Assembly: GCA_021734045.1 (NCBI GenBank)
Contig: JAIPJR010000059.1
Span: 1-18,105, forward strand
Reading direction: 5' to 3'
DNA: 18,105 bases
Source of the DNA: Fidelibacterota bacterium
GTDB taxonomy: Bacteria > Fidelibacterota > UBA8477
Shown one piece after another: positions 6,046 through 14,644 of the stretch (position 1 is its first letter; each line of letters starts with the position of its first letter). The position numbers were made by a program, and so were the translations under genes. The notes under the pieces were generated by a model. That model saw only the letters and a list, made by a program, of their open reading frames with translations, was not told the origin of the DNA and searched no databases.

Positions 6046-6870
6046 GTGAAAATCGATAAATATACGTTTCTGGTTTTACCGGATAATCAGGCTCCCAGTC
6101 GGTCATTCACCCTTAGCGCATTAGCATTGCGGTGGCTTTTGGGTAGTGTGGTGTTGCTGCTTTTAGTATTTATCATATCTGGGATTTATCTGATTCCCCG
6201 GGCTTTGGAGTATGAGCAGTTGGTTGCTGAAAATGAGCTGCTGGTGCAGGAGCGCAGTCAAGTCCAGCGTGTGCTGGATGACTACCGGCGGATCAAGCAG
6301 GTGAATGATTTTATACGTAAGTCCCTGGGTGCTCAACTGGATCTTCCGGATAATGCCGACTCGATTCTGACGGCTTATCCCACAGCGCTGGGCACTGAAA
6401 TTACCCTGCCCAGCGGTATGTATCGCACAGAAGGTATGCTGGAAAATCTTCCCACCTATCCGCCGATCCGGGGGTTTGTGAATGCACCTTTCCGGGTGAA
6501 ATCAAAATTTTCACTGTCCGACCACATGGGCGTGGACCTGTCATCCATTGATGACCGGGTGGTGAAAGCTGCCGCCAAGGGGTTTGTGGTATTTTCAAGC
6601 TGGACCTATTATTACGGTAATATGGTCATCATAGATCATCAAAATGGATATATGACGGTTTATTCGCACAACGAGCGGAATCTGGTGGAACCGCGACAAC
6701 TGGTGGACCGTGGTGAACCCATTGCTATTTTGGGCAACACAGGCCATTCAGCGGGTGCCCATCTGCATTTTGAAATCTGGCTGGATGGGGTACCGCAGGA
6801 TCCGCTCTCGCTGATTCCCGAGTTTACCGTTTACAATAGTAGTAATTTTCCTGAAGCAATAGAGAATTGA
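6046..6870 (+). CDS. Membrane-anchored M23 (LytM-type) peptidoglycan endopeptidase
   Basis: This 274-residue protein has a short cytoplasmic tail, one transmembrane segment (about 28-50), a coiled-coil stretch (52-95) and a C-terminal M23 domain (about 145-255) placed in the periplasm. The zinc and catalytic residues are all present: HMGVD (H160, D164), the YSH (206-208) strand, and HLH (H239, H241). It is therefore predicted to be an active cross-link-cleaving enzyme, not a degenerate NlpD/EnvC-type activator. The start is a GTG 4 nt after parB, with only a poor ribosome binding site, suggesting translational coupling. The next gene encodes a bactofilin; single-TM coiled-coil M23 enzymes next to bactofilins (LmdC-type, also Csd1 with CcmA in Helicobacter) are a known cell-shape pairing, which supports the same role here. 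Confidence 0.93.
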   Translation: MKIDKYTFLVLPDNQAPSRSFTLSALALRWLLGSVVLLLLVFIISGIYLIPRALEYEQLVAENELLVQERSQVQRVLDDYRRIKQVNDFIRKSLGAQLDLPDNADSILTAYPTALGTEITLPSGMYRTEGMLENLPTYPPIRGFVNAPFRVKSKFSLSDHMGVDLSSIDDRVVKAAAKGFVVFSSWTYYYGNMVIIDHQNGYMTVYSHNERNLVEPRQLVDRGEPIAILGNTGHSAGAHLHFEIWLDGVPQDPLSLIPEFTVYNSSNFPEAIEN

Positions 6871-6872
6871 GT

Positions 6873-7259
6873 ATGTCAAATAATCGCTTACAACGCATTG
6901 AAACAATCGTGGGTCGGGGGAGTCATGTTACCGGCGATATGATTGTCCAGGGCAGCATCCATATAAATGGTGAGGTAGATGGTAGCGTGAGGGCAACCGG
7001 GTTTGTTACCGTCTCTGAAACCGGCGTCATCCATGGCGGACTTACCGGCGAATACGCCATTGTAGGTGGTGTAGTCGAGGGGGATGTGACGGTACAGGGG
7101 AAGGTCGTTCTGAGTAAATACGCCAAACTCAAGGGTGATATCGTTTCCAGCCGCCTGATAATCGAAGATGGCGCTGTTTTTGAGGGCAAAAGTACCATGT
7201 CTGCCACCAAACCTACCCGTGAAGACACATCAGATCTGCTCTCTGCTTCCAATGGCTGA
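6873..7259 (+). CDS. Bactofilin
   Basis: This 128-residue protein matches the bactofilin (DUF583) family, nucleotide-free polymer-forming scaffolds built from a right-handed beta-helix. The core (about 10-108) shows the repeating short-strand pattern with regularly placed Gly and Val/Ile (GDMIVQGSIHINGEVDGSV, later GDVTVQGKVVLSKYAKLKG, then GDIVSSRLIIEDGAVFEG). A short polar N-terminus and a disordered Ser/Thr-rich tail flank it. I use the ATG at 6873; an in-frame TTG at 6867 would overlap the M23 stop and adds only two residues. Its position after an M23 peptidase points to localising cell-wall remodelling, while the upstream parAB recalls the Myxococcus link between bactofilins and the ParABS machinery. 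It overlaps atpZ by 8 nt. Confidence 0.94.
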   Translation: MSNNRLQRIETIVGRGSHVTGDMIVQGSIHINGEVDGSVRATGFVTVSETGVIHGGLTGEYAIVGGVVEGDVTVQGKVVLSKYAKLKGDIVSSRLIIEDGAVFEGKSTMSATKPTREDTSDLLSASNG

Positions 7260-7494
7260 ACAACACCCCAGGCAAAACAATTCCCAAGATTCTGAACAGA
7301 AATATTCACACAATAATGTCCTGGCTGGAGCATCCATGATCAGTGGTAGTGTGGTAGGTATGAGTTTACTGGGATACTTCCTGGACAAAAAATTCGGTTG
7401 GGAGCCTTGGGGCTTGCTTACCTGTGCCTTGTTGGGAGTTGCGGTGGGAATGTATGAATTGTGGAAGCTGATGTTTTCGGGAAAATCCTCATGA
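7252..7494 (+). CDS. atpZ: AtpZ/AtpQ-type ATP synthase accessory membrane protein
   Basis: This 80-residue protein has a polar N-terminus rich in Gln, Asn and Ser (1-22) and two transmembrane segments (about 23-47 and 52-74) joined by a short DKKFGWEPWG loop. That loop and spacing are typical of AtpZ proteins found at the head of F-type ATPase operons. AtpZ acts with AtpI in assembly of the c-ring or in Mg2+ supply in organisms where it has been studied. The start at 7252 is chosen because the longer frame from 7168 only reads the bactofilin gene in another phase. The gene overlaps bactofilin by 8 nt and atpI by 4 nt (ATGA), so the segregation/cell-shape genes and the ATP synthase genes are very likely one transcript. 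Confidence 0.88.
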   Translation: MAEQHPRQNNSQDSEQKYSHNNVLAGASMISGSVVGMSLLGYFLDKKFGWEPWGLLTCALLGVAVGMYELWKLMFSGKSS

Positions 7495-7883
7495 ATCCTG
7501 CGCTTAAAATTTTAGTTCCCGCAGCCCTGGTAAACGGGTTGGTAATTGTGGGTTTATTCATCACCAATCGGGCTGCCTGGGCGGTAGCAATTTTAGCTGG
7601 CGCACTGTTGCCCGTGGCAATTTCTGCTGTCTCATTATGGCTCTTTTCTCGTCAGAAACGGCTTACTTTTAAAAAGGCGCAAGCCTTTATGTTATATAGT
7701 TTTATGGCAAAGATACTCCTCATTGGTTTATGGGTTGTCATCATGGCTACAAGTGAGAATGTGGAATTGTTACCATTTATCTCATCTTTGCTTATAAACT
7801 TTCTTGCGTGGCACTTGAGCGAGGCTTATCATATCCGGCCTTTGCTGGAGCAAGTGGTGTCTGAAAATTTGGAGAGCGAGTAG
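7491..7883 (+). CDS. atpI: ATP synthase subunit I-like membrane protein
   Basis: This 130-residue, very hydrophobic protein has four predicted membrane segments (about 6-27, 31-53, 66-86 and 92-108), the layout of AtpI/subunit I proteins that help assemble the c-ring. Sequence motifs in this family are weak, so the call relies on topology plus its place between atpZ and atpB. The longer frame from 7461 adds residues that belong to the end of atpZ; the ATG at 7491 gives the common ATGA overlap. The stop codon abuts the atpB ATG. Confidence 0.8.
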   Translation: MNPALKILVPAALVNGLVIVGLFITNRAAWAVAILAGALLPVAISAVSLWLFSRQKRLTFKKAQAFMLYSFMAKILLIGLWVVIMATSENVELLPFISSLLINFLAWHLSEAYHIRPLLEQVVSENLESE

Positions 7884-8702
7884 ATGTCTGCCGGGGCTGC
7901 AGAAGCTGGAAAACCAATCGGAACAAAGATCATTGAGCATGTGGCGAATAGTGATGTGATGGTCCCACTGTCACTCGGTCCGCTCGATATTTCCATTACC
8001 AAACATGTGATTATGCTGTGGATCGCCGCCATCGTTTTGATGGCGCTGTTTTTAATCCCCACACGCCGGTACCGGAAGGGTGATTTTTCCGCACCGCGGG
8101 GATTTCTAAATTTTCTTGAGACGATTGTTGGCTGGGTGCGTTCGGCGATCGTCATTCCCAATGTAGGCGCCAGTCACGCCGCCACCTACGCACCGTTGCT
8201 CATGAGCTTTTTCTTCTTAATCGTGACGATGAATTTTTTGGGGTTAATCCCCATTTTTAATTATATCAACCATGGGCATGGTGGGACCACAGCCACAGGA
8301 AATATCAATCTGACGGCTGCTCTGGCTATCATCACCTTCTTTGCTGTGATTGTCGCCGGGATAAAGGAGCATGGATTTTTTGGTCACTGGAAGAATATCG
8401 TCCCGGGTGGTATTCCCTGGCCGGTGATGTTTATTCTGATACCGATCGAGATTATGGGAATGTTTGTACGGCCGTTTGCGCTCACCATGCGACTTGCCGC
8501 CAATATGACGGCGGGTCATGTGGCCATGCTGGCGATTTTCGCACCGATTTTTATGCTGCACAATATGTATGTGGGGGTTGGATCGGTGCTTATGAATGTG
8601 GGTATTACTTTTCTGGAAATGATTGTTTGTGTGGTCCAGGCATACGTGTTTACGCTGCTTTCGGCAGTATTTATCGGCATGTCCATTCACCCGCATCATT
8701 AG
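7884..8702 (+). CDS. atpB: F-type ATP synthase subunit a
   Basis: This 272-residue integral membrane subunit forms the stator half-channels next to the c-ring. It has the usual five to six membrane helices, the TATGNINLTAALAI loop-helix (136-150), and the essential arginine R203 in TMRLAANMTAGH, equivalent to E. coli Arg210. Aligned on that Arg and on QAYVF (252-256), the E. coli Glu219/His245 pair is reversed here to H212/E245, the arrangement also known from mitochondrial subunit a. It abuts atpI, with GGAGAGCGAG before the ATG. A 216-nt untranslated gap follows before atpE. Confidence 0.96.
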   Translation: MSAGAAEAGKPIGTKIIEHVANSDVMVPLSLGPLDISITKHVIMLWIAAIVLMALFLIPTRRYRKGDFSAPRGFLNFLETIVGWVRSAIVIPNVGASHAATYAPLLMSFFFLIVTMNFLGLIPIFNYINHGHGGTTATGNINLTAALAIITFFAVIVAGIKEHGFFGHWKNIVPGGIPWPVMFILIPIEIMGMFVRPFALTMRLAANMTAGHVAMLAIFAPIFMLHNMYVGVGSVLMNVGITFLEMIVCVVQAYVFTLLSAVFIGMSIHPHH

Positions 8703-8918
8703 GGACTAAACTCTGTCGCGAGGGGGCTCCAGATTTCTACACAGCATTCCAAAAGTTCTTTTCAATTCTCAAGTCAAAAATTACTGCACGGTGTGAGCCG
8801 GCAGTCCGTTAGCGGGCAATCTGAAGCATTGTCTGAGGAGACGTTGGTGATAGAAGAAAACCCAACATTCAATAACACAAAACGAACAAGCTCTAAGTAC
8901 CAAAGGGAGGTCTTGTAA
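8703..8918 (+). other. 216-nt intergenic gap between atpB and atpE
   Basis: Every other junction in the atp cluster is at most 50 nt. This gap has no plausible coding frame and only short imperfect stems (around 8800-8825 and 8834-8845). It ends in a strong ribosome binding site for atpE. I see no convincing promoter, terminator or mobile element in it. It may hold an mRNA processing or translation-control element for the high-copy c subunit. Confidence 0.5.
8902..8910 (+). promoter_or_regulatory. Strong ribosome binding site of atpE
   Basis: AAAGGGAGG ends 8 nt before the atpE ATG and is among the best anti-16S matches in the window. Subunit c is needed in about 8-17 copies per enzyme, so strong initiation here makes sense. 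Confidence 0.75.
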
Positions 8919-9143
8919 ATGGAATTAGCACTCGCATATCTGGGCGCTGCAATTGGCGTCGGATTGATTTTGATTGGTGCCGGATACGGAATTGGCCGGT
9001 TGGCCAGCGCTGCCGCCGAGGGTATCGCCCGACAGCCGGAAGCTGCCAGCGCCATCACCGGTGCGGTAAACCTGCCGCTCTTCCTGCTGGAAGGTGTTGC
9101 CATTATCGGTGAGGTTGTCGCCCTGCTGATTGTATTGAAGTAA
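8919..9143 (+). CDS. atpE: F-type ATP synthase subunit c
   Basis: This 74-residue helical hairpin forms the rotor ring. The Gly-rich inner helix (9-33), the cytoplasmic RQP loop (ARQPEA, 37-42) and the outer helix (46-73) are all clear. Aligning the RQPEA loop without gaps to the Ilyobacter Na+ enzyme places the ion-binding carboxylate at E58 (LLEGV). The Na+-coordinating Gln32 and Ser66 positions are I25 and G59 here, so proton coupling is predicted. A second acidic residue, E65, sits two helical turns further along the same helix, which is not usual for the family. It is preceded by a strong ribosome binding site. Confidence 0.95.
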   Translation: MELALAYLGAAIGVGLILIGAGYGIGRLASAAAEGIARQPEAASAITGAVNLPLFLLEGVAIIGEVVALLIVLK

Positions 9144-9179
9144 ATCTGACTGCGTAACAGTGGATCAGCCGGAGGCATT

Positions 9180-9674
9180 ATGGAAAATCTGATGAGTTTC
9201 GACACCGGGCTAATGTTCTGGACCTGGGTCACGTTTCTGGTGGTCCTGCTGATTTTGGGAACCAAAGCCTGGAAGCCCATGATCACCATGCTGGAGAAGC
9301 GTGAAGCATTCATCAAGGATTCTCTGGCTCAAGCCAATGAAGCGCGTCTGGAAGCGGAAAAGGTCGCCAAAGAATATGATGAAATGGTAGCCAAGGCTCG
9401 CAAGGAGGCACAAGAGATTGTGATGGCCGGCAAGTCTACCGCTGAAAAGATGAAAGGCGATATCCTGGAAGACGCGAAAGCCAAAGCCGAAAGTCTGATG
9501 AAACAGGCTGAGCGGCAAATTGAGGCTGAGCGTGACAAGGCTATTGCTGAGATTCGTAATCAAATCGTGGATCTGTCGCTTCTGGCAGCAGCCAAGGTGG
9601 TGGGAAAAGAAGTTTCCAAGGCAGATAATGAGCGCTTGATTAACGAAACCCTTCGGGAATTTGGGCAGAACTGA
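9180..9674 (+). CDS. atpF: F-type ATP synthase subunit b
   Basis: This 164-residue peripheral-stalk subunit has one N-terminal membrane helix (about 8-28, FDTGLMFWTWVTFLVVLLIL) followed by a long, highly charged coiled coil (35-135) rich in Ala, Glu and Lys. The C-terminal segment VDLSLLAAAKVVGKEVSKADNERLI, typical of the delta-binding end, completes it. Length is normal for a single b subunit, and no b' gene is present, so a homodimer is expected. GGAGG lies 5 nt before the ATG at 9180. It lies 36 nt after atpE and 2 nt before atpH. Confidence 0.95.
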   Translation: MENLMSFDTGLMFWTWVTFLVVLLILGTKAWKPMITMLEKREAFIKDSLAQANEARLEAEKVAKEYDEMVAKARKEAQEIVMAGKSTAEKMKGDILEDAKAKAESLMKQAERQIEAERDKAIAEIRNQIVDLSLLAAAKVVGKEVSKADNERLINETLREFGQN

Positions 9675-9676
9675 GC

Positions 9677-10216
9677 ATGAATCTGGCAATTAAAAGTCGG
9701 AATTATGCCCGGGTATTGCTGGATGTGGCTGAGCAGGAGAATGCTCTGGACCTGGTATTTGCCCAGGTGTATTCCTTTGTAGCAGTCATTCGACAGGTGA
9801 GTGCTTTGAAGGCGCTGCTCACCAGCATGCGTGTAACCGCTGACCAAAAGCGTCAATTGCTGGAAGGTTTGTTCAAAAAACAATTCCACCCGGTCTTATT
9901 GTCGTTTGTCCTGGAATTGGCTGAACGCAGAGACCTGAAATTGCTGCCTGTGATTGCCAGGCGGGTGGAGGTGCTATACCGAAAGCGGAATAACTCCGTA
10001 AAGGTCGTGGCCACTTCGAGTGTTGAACTTACCGAGACGCAGGTCAAAACGCTCACGGAACAGGTAGTGAAAGCATTTGGGAAAGAGCCTGACCTTGACC
10101 AGGTGATTGATCCGAACGTCATTGGTGGCTTACGGTTGCGCGTTGGTAATACGGTAATTGATGGTTCCCTGGCATCGCGGCTGGGACAATTAAAAAAGAA
10201 CTTGATTCAGTCATAA
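9677..10216 (+). CDS. atpH: F-type ATP synthase subunit delta
   Basis: This 179-residue protein is the delta (OSCP-like) subunit that ties the b stalk to the top of the F1 head. The N-terminal six-helix region begins with the typical [16 protein letters not shown], and the C-terminal part contains the family strand-turn [28 protein letters not shown] (about 148-175). Length is standard. It starts 2 nt after atpF and ends 19 nt before atpA, consistent with the canonical F-H-A order. Confidence 0.95.
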   Translation: MNLAIKSRNYARVLLDVAEQENALDLVFAQVYSFVAVIRQVSALKALLTSMRVTADQKRQLLEGLFKKQFHPVLLSFVLELAERRDLKLLPVIARRVEVLYRKRNNSVKVVATSSVELTETQVKTLTEQVVKAFGKEPDLDQVIDPNVIGGLRLRVGNTVIDGSLASRLGQLKKNLIQS

Positions 10217-10235
10217 ACTGAGGCTGAGGAGATAT

Positions 10236-11759
10236 ATGGAAATCCGCACAGACGAGATTACATCGTTACTCCGCAAAGAACTGGACCAGATGAATGTGTC
10301 CTATGATGTGGCGGAAGTCGGTGAAGTCATCATGGTCGGTGATGGTATCGCCCGTGTCAGCGGTTTGGAAAATGTACTGGCTTCCGAGCTGGTGGAGCTT
10401 CCCAACGGCGTGTTTGGCATGGCAATGAACCTGGAAGAGGACGAGGTCGGTTTGGTGCTGTTTGGTGATACCCGACTGGTCCGTGAAGGGGATCTTGCGA
10501 AGCGTACCGGCCGAGTGGTGGAAGTTGGTGTTGGTGATGCCGTTTTAGGCCGGGTTATTAACCCCATTGGCAAGCCTGTTGACGGCAAAGGTGAAATAAA
10601 AACCAACGAGTTTTATCCGGTGGAACGGAAAGCGCTGGGCGTTATTGCGCGAAAGGGCGTTCATGAACCGCTACAGACCGGTTTGAAAGCCATTGACAGC
10701 ATGATTCCCATCGGTCGTGGTCAGCGCGAATTGATCATTGGTGACCGTCAGACGGGAAAAACTGCAGTGGCGCTGGACACCATTATCAACCAGAAGTACA
10801 CCCACGAAACCGATGATCCGGTTTATTGTATTTATGTGGCCATTGGTCAGAAAGCATCCACCGTTGCCCGCGTGGTGGCTGAGCTGGAAGCTGCCGGGGC
10901 GATGGAATACACCACGATTGTTGCCGCCAATGCCTCTGATCCTGCCCCCTTGCAGTTCATGGCTCCTTACGCGGGTGCGTCGATCGGGGAATATTTCCGT
11001 GATAATGGGAAGCATGCCTTAATCATTTACGATGACCTCTCAAAGCATGCCGTTGCGTACCGACAGATGTCGTTATTGCTGCGCCGTCCGCCGGGTCGTG
11101 AAGCCTATCCGGGTGATGTGTTTTATCTGCACAGCCGTTTGCTGGAGCGGGCTTCCAAACTTTCAGATGAATTGGGTGGTGGCTCACTGACGGCTCTGCC
11201 GATTATCGAGACCCAGGCTGGAGATGTCTCTGCCTATATCCCCACCAATGTCATTTCAATCACCGATGGCCAGATTTACCTGGAAACGAACCTCTTTTAT
11301 TCGGGGCAGCGCCCCGCGCTGAATGTGGGAATTTCAGTGTCCCGTGTGGGTGGTAATGCCCAGATCGGCGCCATGAAAAAAATCGCCGGCCGTCTGCGAC
11401 TGGACCTGGCGCAGTATCGTGAATTGGCGGCATTCGCCAAGTTTGGATCAGACCTGGATAAATCAACCCAGCAGAGTTTGGCCCGCGGTGAACGCATGTA
11501 CGAAATTCTCAAGCAGAAACAGTACGCCCCCATGCCGGTGGAAAAACAGGTTGCCATTCTGTTCGCCGGTACCCGGGGATTTCTGGATGAAATTTCGTTG
11601 GAAAAGATTCAGGATTTTGAAAAACAATTCCTGGACCACATGGAATCAAGCCATGGTGATCTGCTGAAGAAGATTACCACCGATAAAAAACTCACCGAGG
11701 AGATCGAGAAGGGATTAACCCAGGCAGTCCAGGATTTTGTGAAGGGATTTATCGCATAA
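10236..11759 (+). CDS. atpA: F-type ATP synthase subunit alpha
   Basis: This 507-residue non-catalytic nucleotide-binding subunit forms the F1 hexamer with beta. The N-terminal beta-barrel (about 25-95), Walker A GDRQTGKT (169-176, the same numbering as in E. coli), the IYDDLSKHA Walker B segment, and the family stretch [12 protein letters not shown] containing the arginine that reaches the catalytic site are all present. The last 100 residues form the usual helical domain. A good ribosome binding site (GAGGAG) precedes the ATG. It is followed after 3 nt by atpG. Confidence 0.98.
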   Translation: MEIRTDEITSLLRKELDQMNVSYDVAEVGEVIMVGDGIARVSGLENVLASELVELPNGVFGMAMNLEEDEVGLVLFGDTRLVREGDLAKRTGRVVEVGVGDAVLGRVINPIGKPVDGKGEIKTNEFYPVERKALGVIARKGVHEPLQTGLKAIDSMIPIGRGQRELIIGDRQTGKTAVALDTIINQKYTHETDDPVYCIYVAIGQKASTVARVVAELEAAGAMEYTTIVAANASDPAPLQFMAPYAGASIGEYFRDNGKHALIIYDDLSKHAVAYRQMSLLLRRPPGREAYPGDVFYLHSRLLERASKLSDELGGGSLTALPIIETQAGDVSAYIPTNVISITDGQIYLETNLFYSGQRPALNVGISVSRVGGNAQIGAMKKIAGRLRLDLAQYRELAAFAKFGSDLDKSTQQSLARGERMYEILKQKQYAPMPVEKQVAILFAGTRGFLDEISLEKIQDFEKQFLDHMESSHGDLLKKITTDKKLTEEIEKGLTQAVQDFVKGFIA

Positions 11760-11762
11760 GTT

Positions 11763-12629
11763 ATGGCGAATCTGAAACACATCCGGACGCGGATCGCGTC
11801 GATTAAGAATATTCAGCAGGTAACCAAAGCCATGAAAATGGTGGCGGCTGCCAAACTACGCCGTTCCCAGGCCAATATGGAACAGGCACGACCATACGCC
11901 CGCCGGATTAACGGTGTACTGAAGAACCTGCTGCCCAATATTGACCGGTCGTTGCACCCGCTGTTGGCCATCCGTGACTTTAAGAAGACGGGATTTGTGA
12001 TTTTCACCTCTGACAAGGGGCAGTGCGGCAGTTTTAATACCAACGTGATTAAGTTTGCCGAGAAGGCTATTCACGAGGTGGGAAAAGAAAATGCCGAGCT
12101 GATTTGCATCGGTAAAAAGGGACGCGATTACTTTACCAAGCGTGGCTACGATGTGGTGGAAAGTCACACAGAATTCTGGAATGAACTGAATTTTGGTCAT
12201 GCGGCGGAATTTACCGCGAGCATCACCGAGCGCTATTTAAAGGGTGAATACGACCAGATTGTTGTGATTTTCAACGAATTTAAGAATGTGGCCAGTCAGC
12301 GGTTGGTGAAGCTCAATTATCTGCCCCTGGTGGTGGAAGAGGACGAAGAAATTGACACAGCCGACTATCTGTTTGAACCATCGAAAGAAGCGGTCGTTCA
12401 GTCACTGGTTCCACGGCATTTAACCGTACAGATGTGGCGTTTTCTGCTTGAATCCTGGGCCGCTAATATGGCTGCTCAGATGACGGCGATGGACAATGCC
12501 ACCACCAATGCGGGTGAATTAATCGGCCGGCTGGAATTGGAATACAACAAGGCGCGTCAGGCTGCTATCACCAACGAAATTTTAGAAATTGTCAGTGGTG
12601 CGGAAGCATTAATGGAAAGTTCAAAATAA
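11763..12629 (+). CDS. atpG: F-type ATP synthase subunit gamma
   Basis: This 288-residue central-shaft subunit has the conserved N-terminal helix MANLKHIRTRIASIKNIQQVTKAMKMVAAAKLRR, a central Rossmann-like domain with FTSDKGQCGSFN (about 78-90), and the C-terminal helix with AMDNATTNAGELI and NKARQAAITNEILEIVSGAEAL, which pairs with the first helix in the rotor coiled coil. No chloroplast-type regulatory cysteine insertion is seen. It lies between atpA (3 nt) and atpD (50 nt). Confidence 0.97.
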   Translation: MANLKHIRTRIASIKNIQQVTKAMKMVAAAKLRRSQANMEQARPYARRINGVLKNLLPNIDRSLHPLLAIRDFKKTGFVIFTSDKGQCGSFNTNVIKFAEKAIHEVGKENAELICIGKKGRDYFTKRGYDVVESHTEFWNELNFGHAAEFTASITERYLKGEYDQIVVIFNEFKNVASQRLVKLNYLPLVVEEDEEIDTADYLFEPSKEAVVQSLVPRHLTVQMWRFLLESWAANMAAQMTAMDNATTNAGELIGRLELEYNKARQAAITNEILEIVSGAEALMESSK

Positions 12630-12673
12630 TGCAGCTCACACAAATGAAAACAACAGGATTTAATAAAAGGTAA

Positions 12674-14071
<1,398 letters not shown>

Positions 14072-14083
14072 TTCCGGGACTGG

Positions 14084-14503
14084 ATGCACATGGCGAATAC
14101 TTTTCATTTGGAAATCATCACACCAACACGCGTCTTTGACGAGGGACAGGTGAGTTATCTGCGGGCGCCCAGCACCAACGGTCTGTTTGGTGTGTTACCG
14201 GGTCATGTGGATGCCATGATTGCACTGGATGTGGGCGAGATAAAAATCGAGCGCAGCGGTGTGGTGAAATACATGGCCACCAGTGGTGGTTACGCGGAAA
14301 TCAAAGCCAACCACGTACAGTTATTGGTGGAAACCGCCGAGCCGGCTGAAGCCATTGATGTACAAAGGGCGCAGACAGCCTATGAGCGCGCCAAACAGCA
14401 TTTGGCAGAAAAGACCAGGGAACTGGAAGCGGAACAGCAAGATCTTGATGCTATGGAGCGCGCGCTGAACCGGATGCGGATTGCTGAACGGTCAAAATCG
14501 TAA
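14084..14503 (+). CDS. atpC: F-type ATP synthase subunit epsilon
   Basis: This 139-residue subunit binds gamma and couples and regulates rotation. The N-terminal beta-sandwich shows LEIITPTRVFDEGQV, the APSTNGLFGVLPGHVDAMIAL segment and the GGYAEIKANHVQLLVETAE strand pair; a C-terminal helical hairpin follows (about 90-135). ATG codons at 14084 and 14090 are both possible: the first has GGGA at a good distance, the second matches the usual family beginning; the difference is two residues. It is the last gene before a strong terminator, closing the atp operon. Confidence 0.94.
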   Translation: MHMANTFHLEIITPTRVFDEGQVSYLRAPSTNGLFGVLPGHVDAMIALDVGEIKIERSGVVKYMATSGGYAEIKANHVQLLVETAEPAEAIDVQRAQTAYERAKQHLAEKTRELEAEQQDLDAMERALNRMRIAERSKS

Positions 14504-14527
14504 CTGAGAATGACCTGAAACATTGAG

Positions 14528-14557
14528 AAGCCGCTCCGGAATGAGCGGCTTTTTTAT
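14528..14557 (+). terminator. Intrinsic terminator of the atp operon
   Basis: A stem of 9 bp (AAGCCGCTC with GAGCGGCTT) and a 6-nt loop is followed by an uninterrupted T-tract and ATTTA. It sits 25 nt after the atpC stop and is the only strong plus-strand terminator in the window, which implies that the unit starting at parA can be read through to here. Confidence 0.93.
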
Positions 14558-14582
14558 TTATGCGAATGGGTGAAATGGATTT

Positions 14583-14618
14583 TTGCGGCAGAGATGTGAA
14601 CCGATTACATTTGCCGCA
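14583..14618 (+). promoter_or_regulatory. Candidate aspS promoter enclosed by an inverted repeat
   Basis: TTGCGG (14583-14588) and TACATT (14606-14611) are 17 nt apart. The same stretch carries a 7-bp inverted repeat, TGCGGCA (14584-14590) and TGCCGCA (14612-14618), whose arms overlap the -35 box and border the -10 box. This could be an operator or chance. Confidence 0.45.
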
Positions 14619-14644
14619 GCAAAAAGGGAAGTAGAAGGAAGCGT

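Noticed and set aside
8244-8699. 151-codon minus-strand frame rich in His, Asn and Arg
   Set aside because: It is antisense to atpB, has no family resemblance, and its composition is what the complement of a membrane-protein gene gives.
8919-9143. Na+-specific c-ring
   Set aside because: The Gln and Ser ligands of the Na+ motif are replaced by Ile25 and Gly59.
8774-9316. 180-codon minus-strand frame across the atpB-atpE gap, atpE and the start of atpF
   Set aside because: Most of it is antisense to conserved atp genes, and its Ser/Thr/Pro-rich translation resembles no family. It does not explain the gap.
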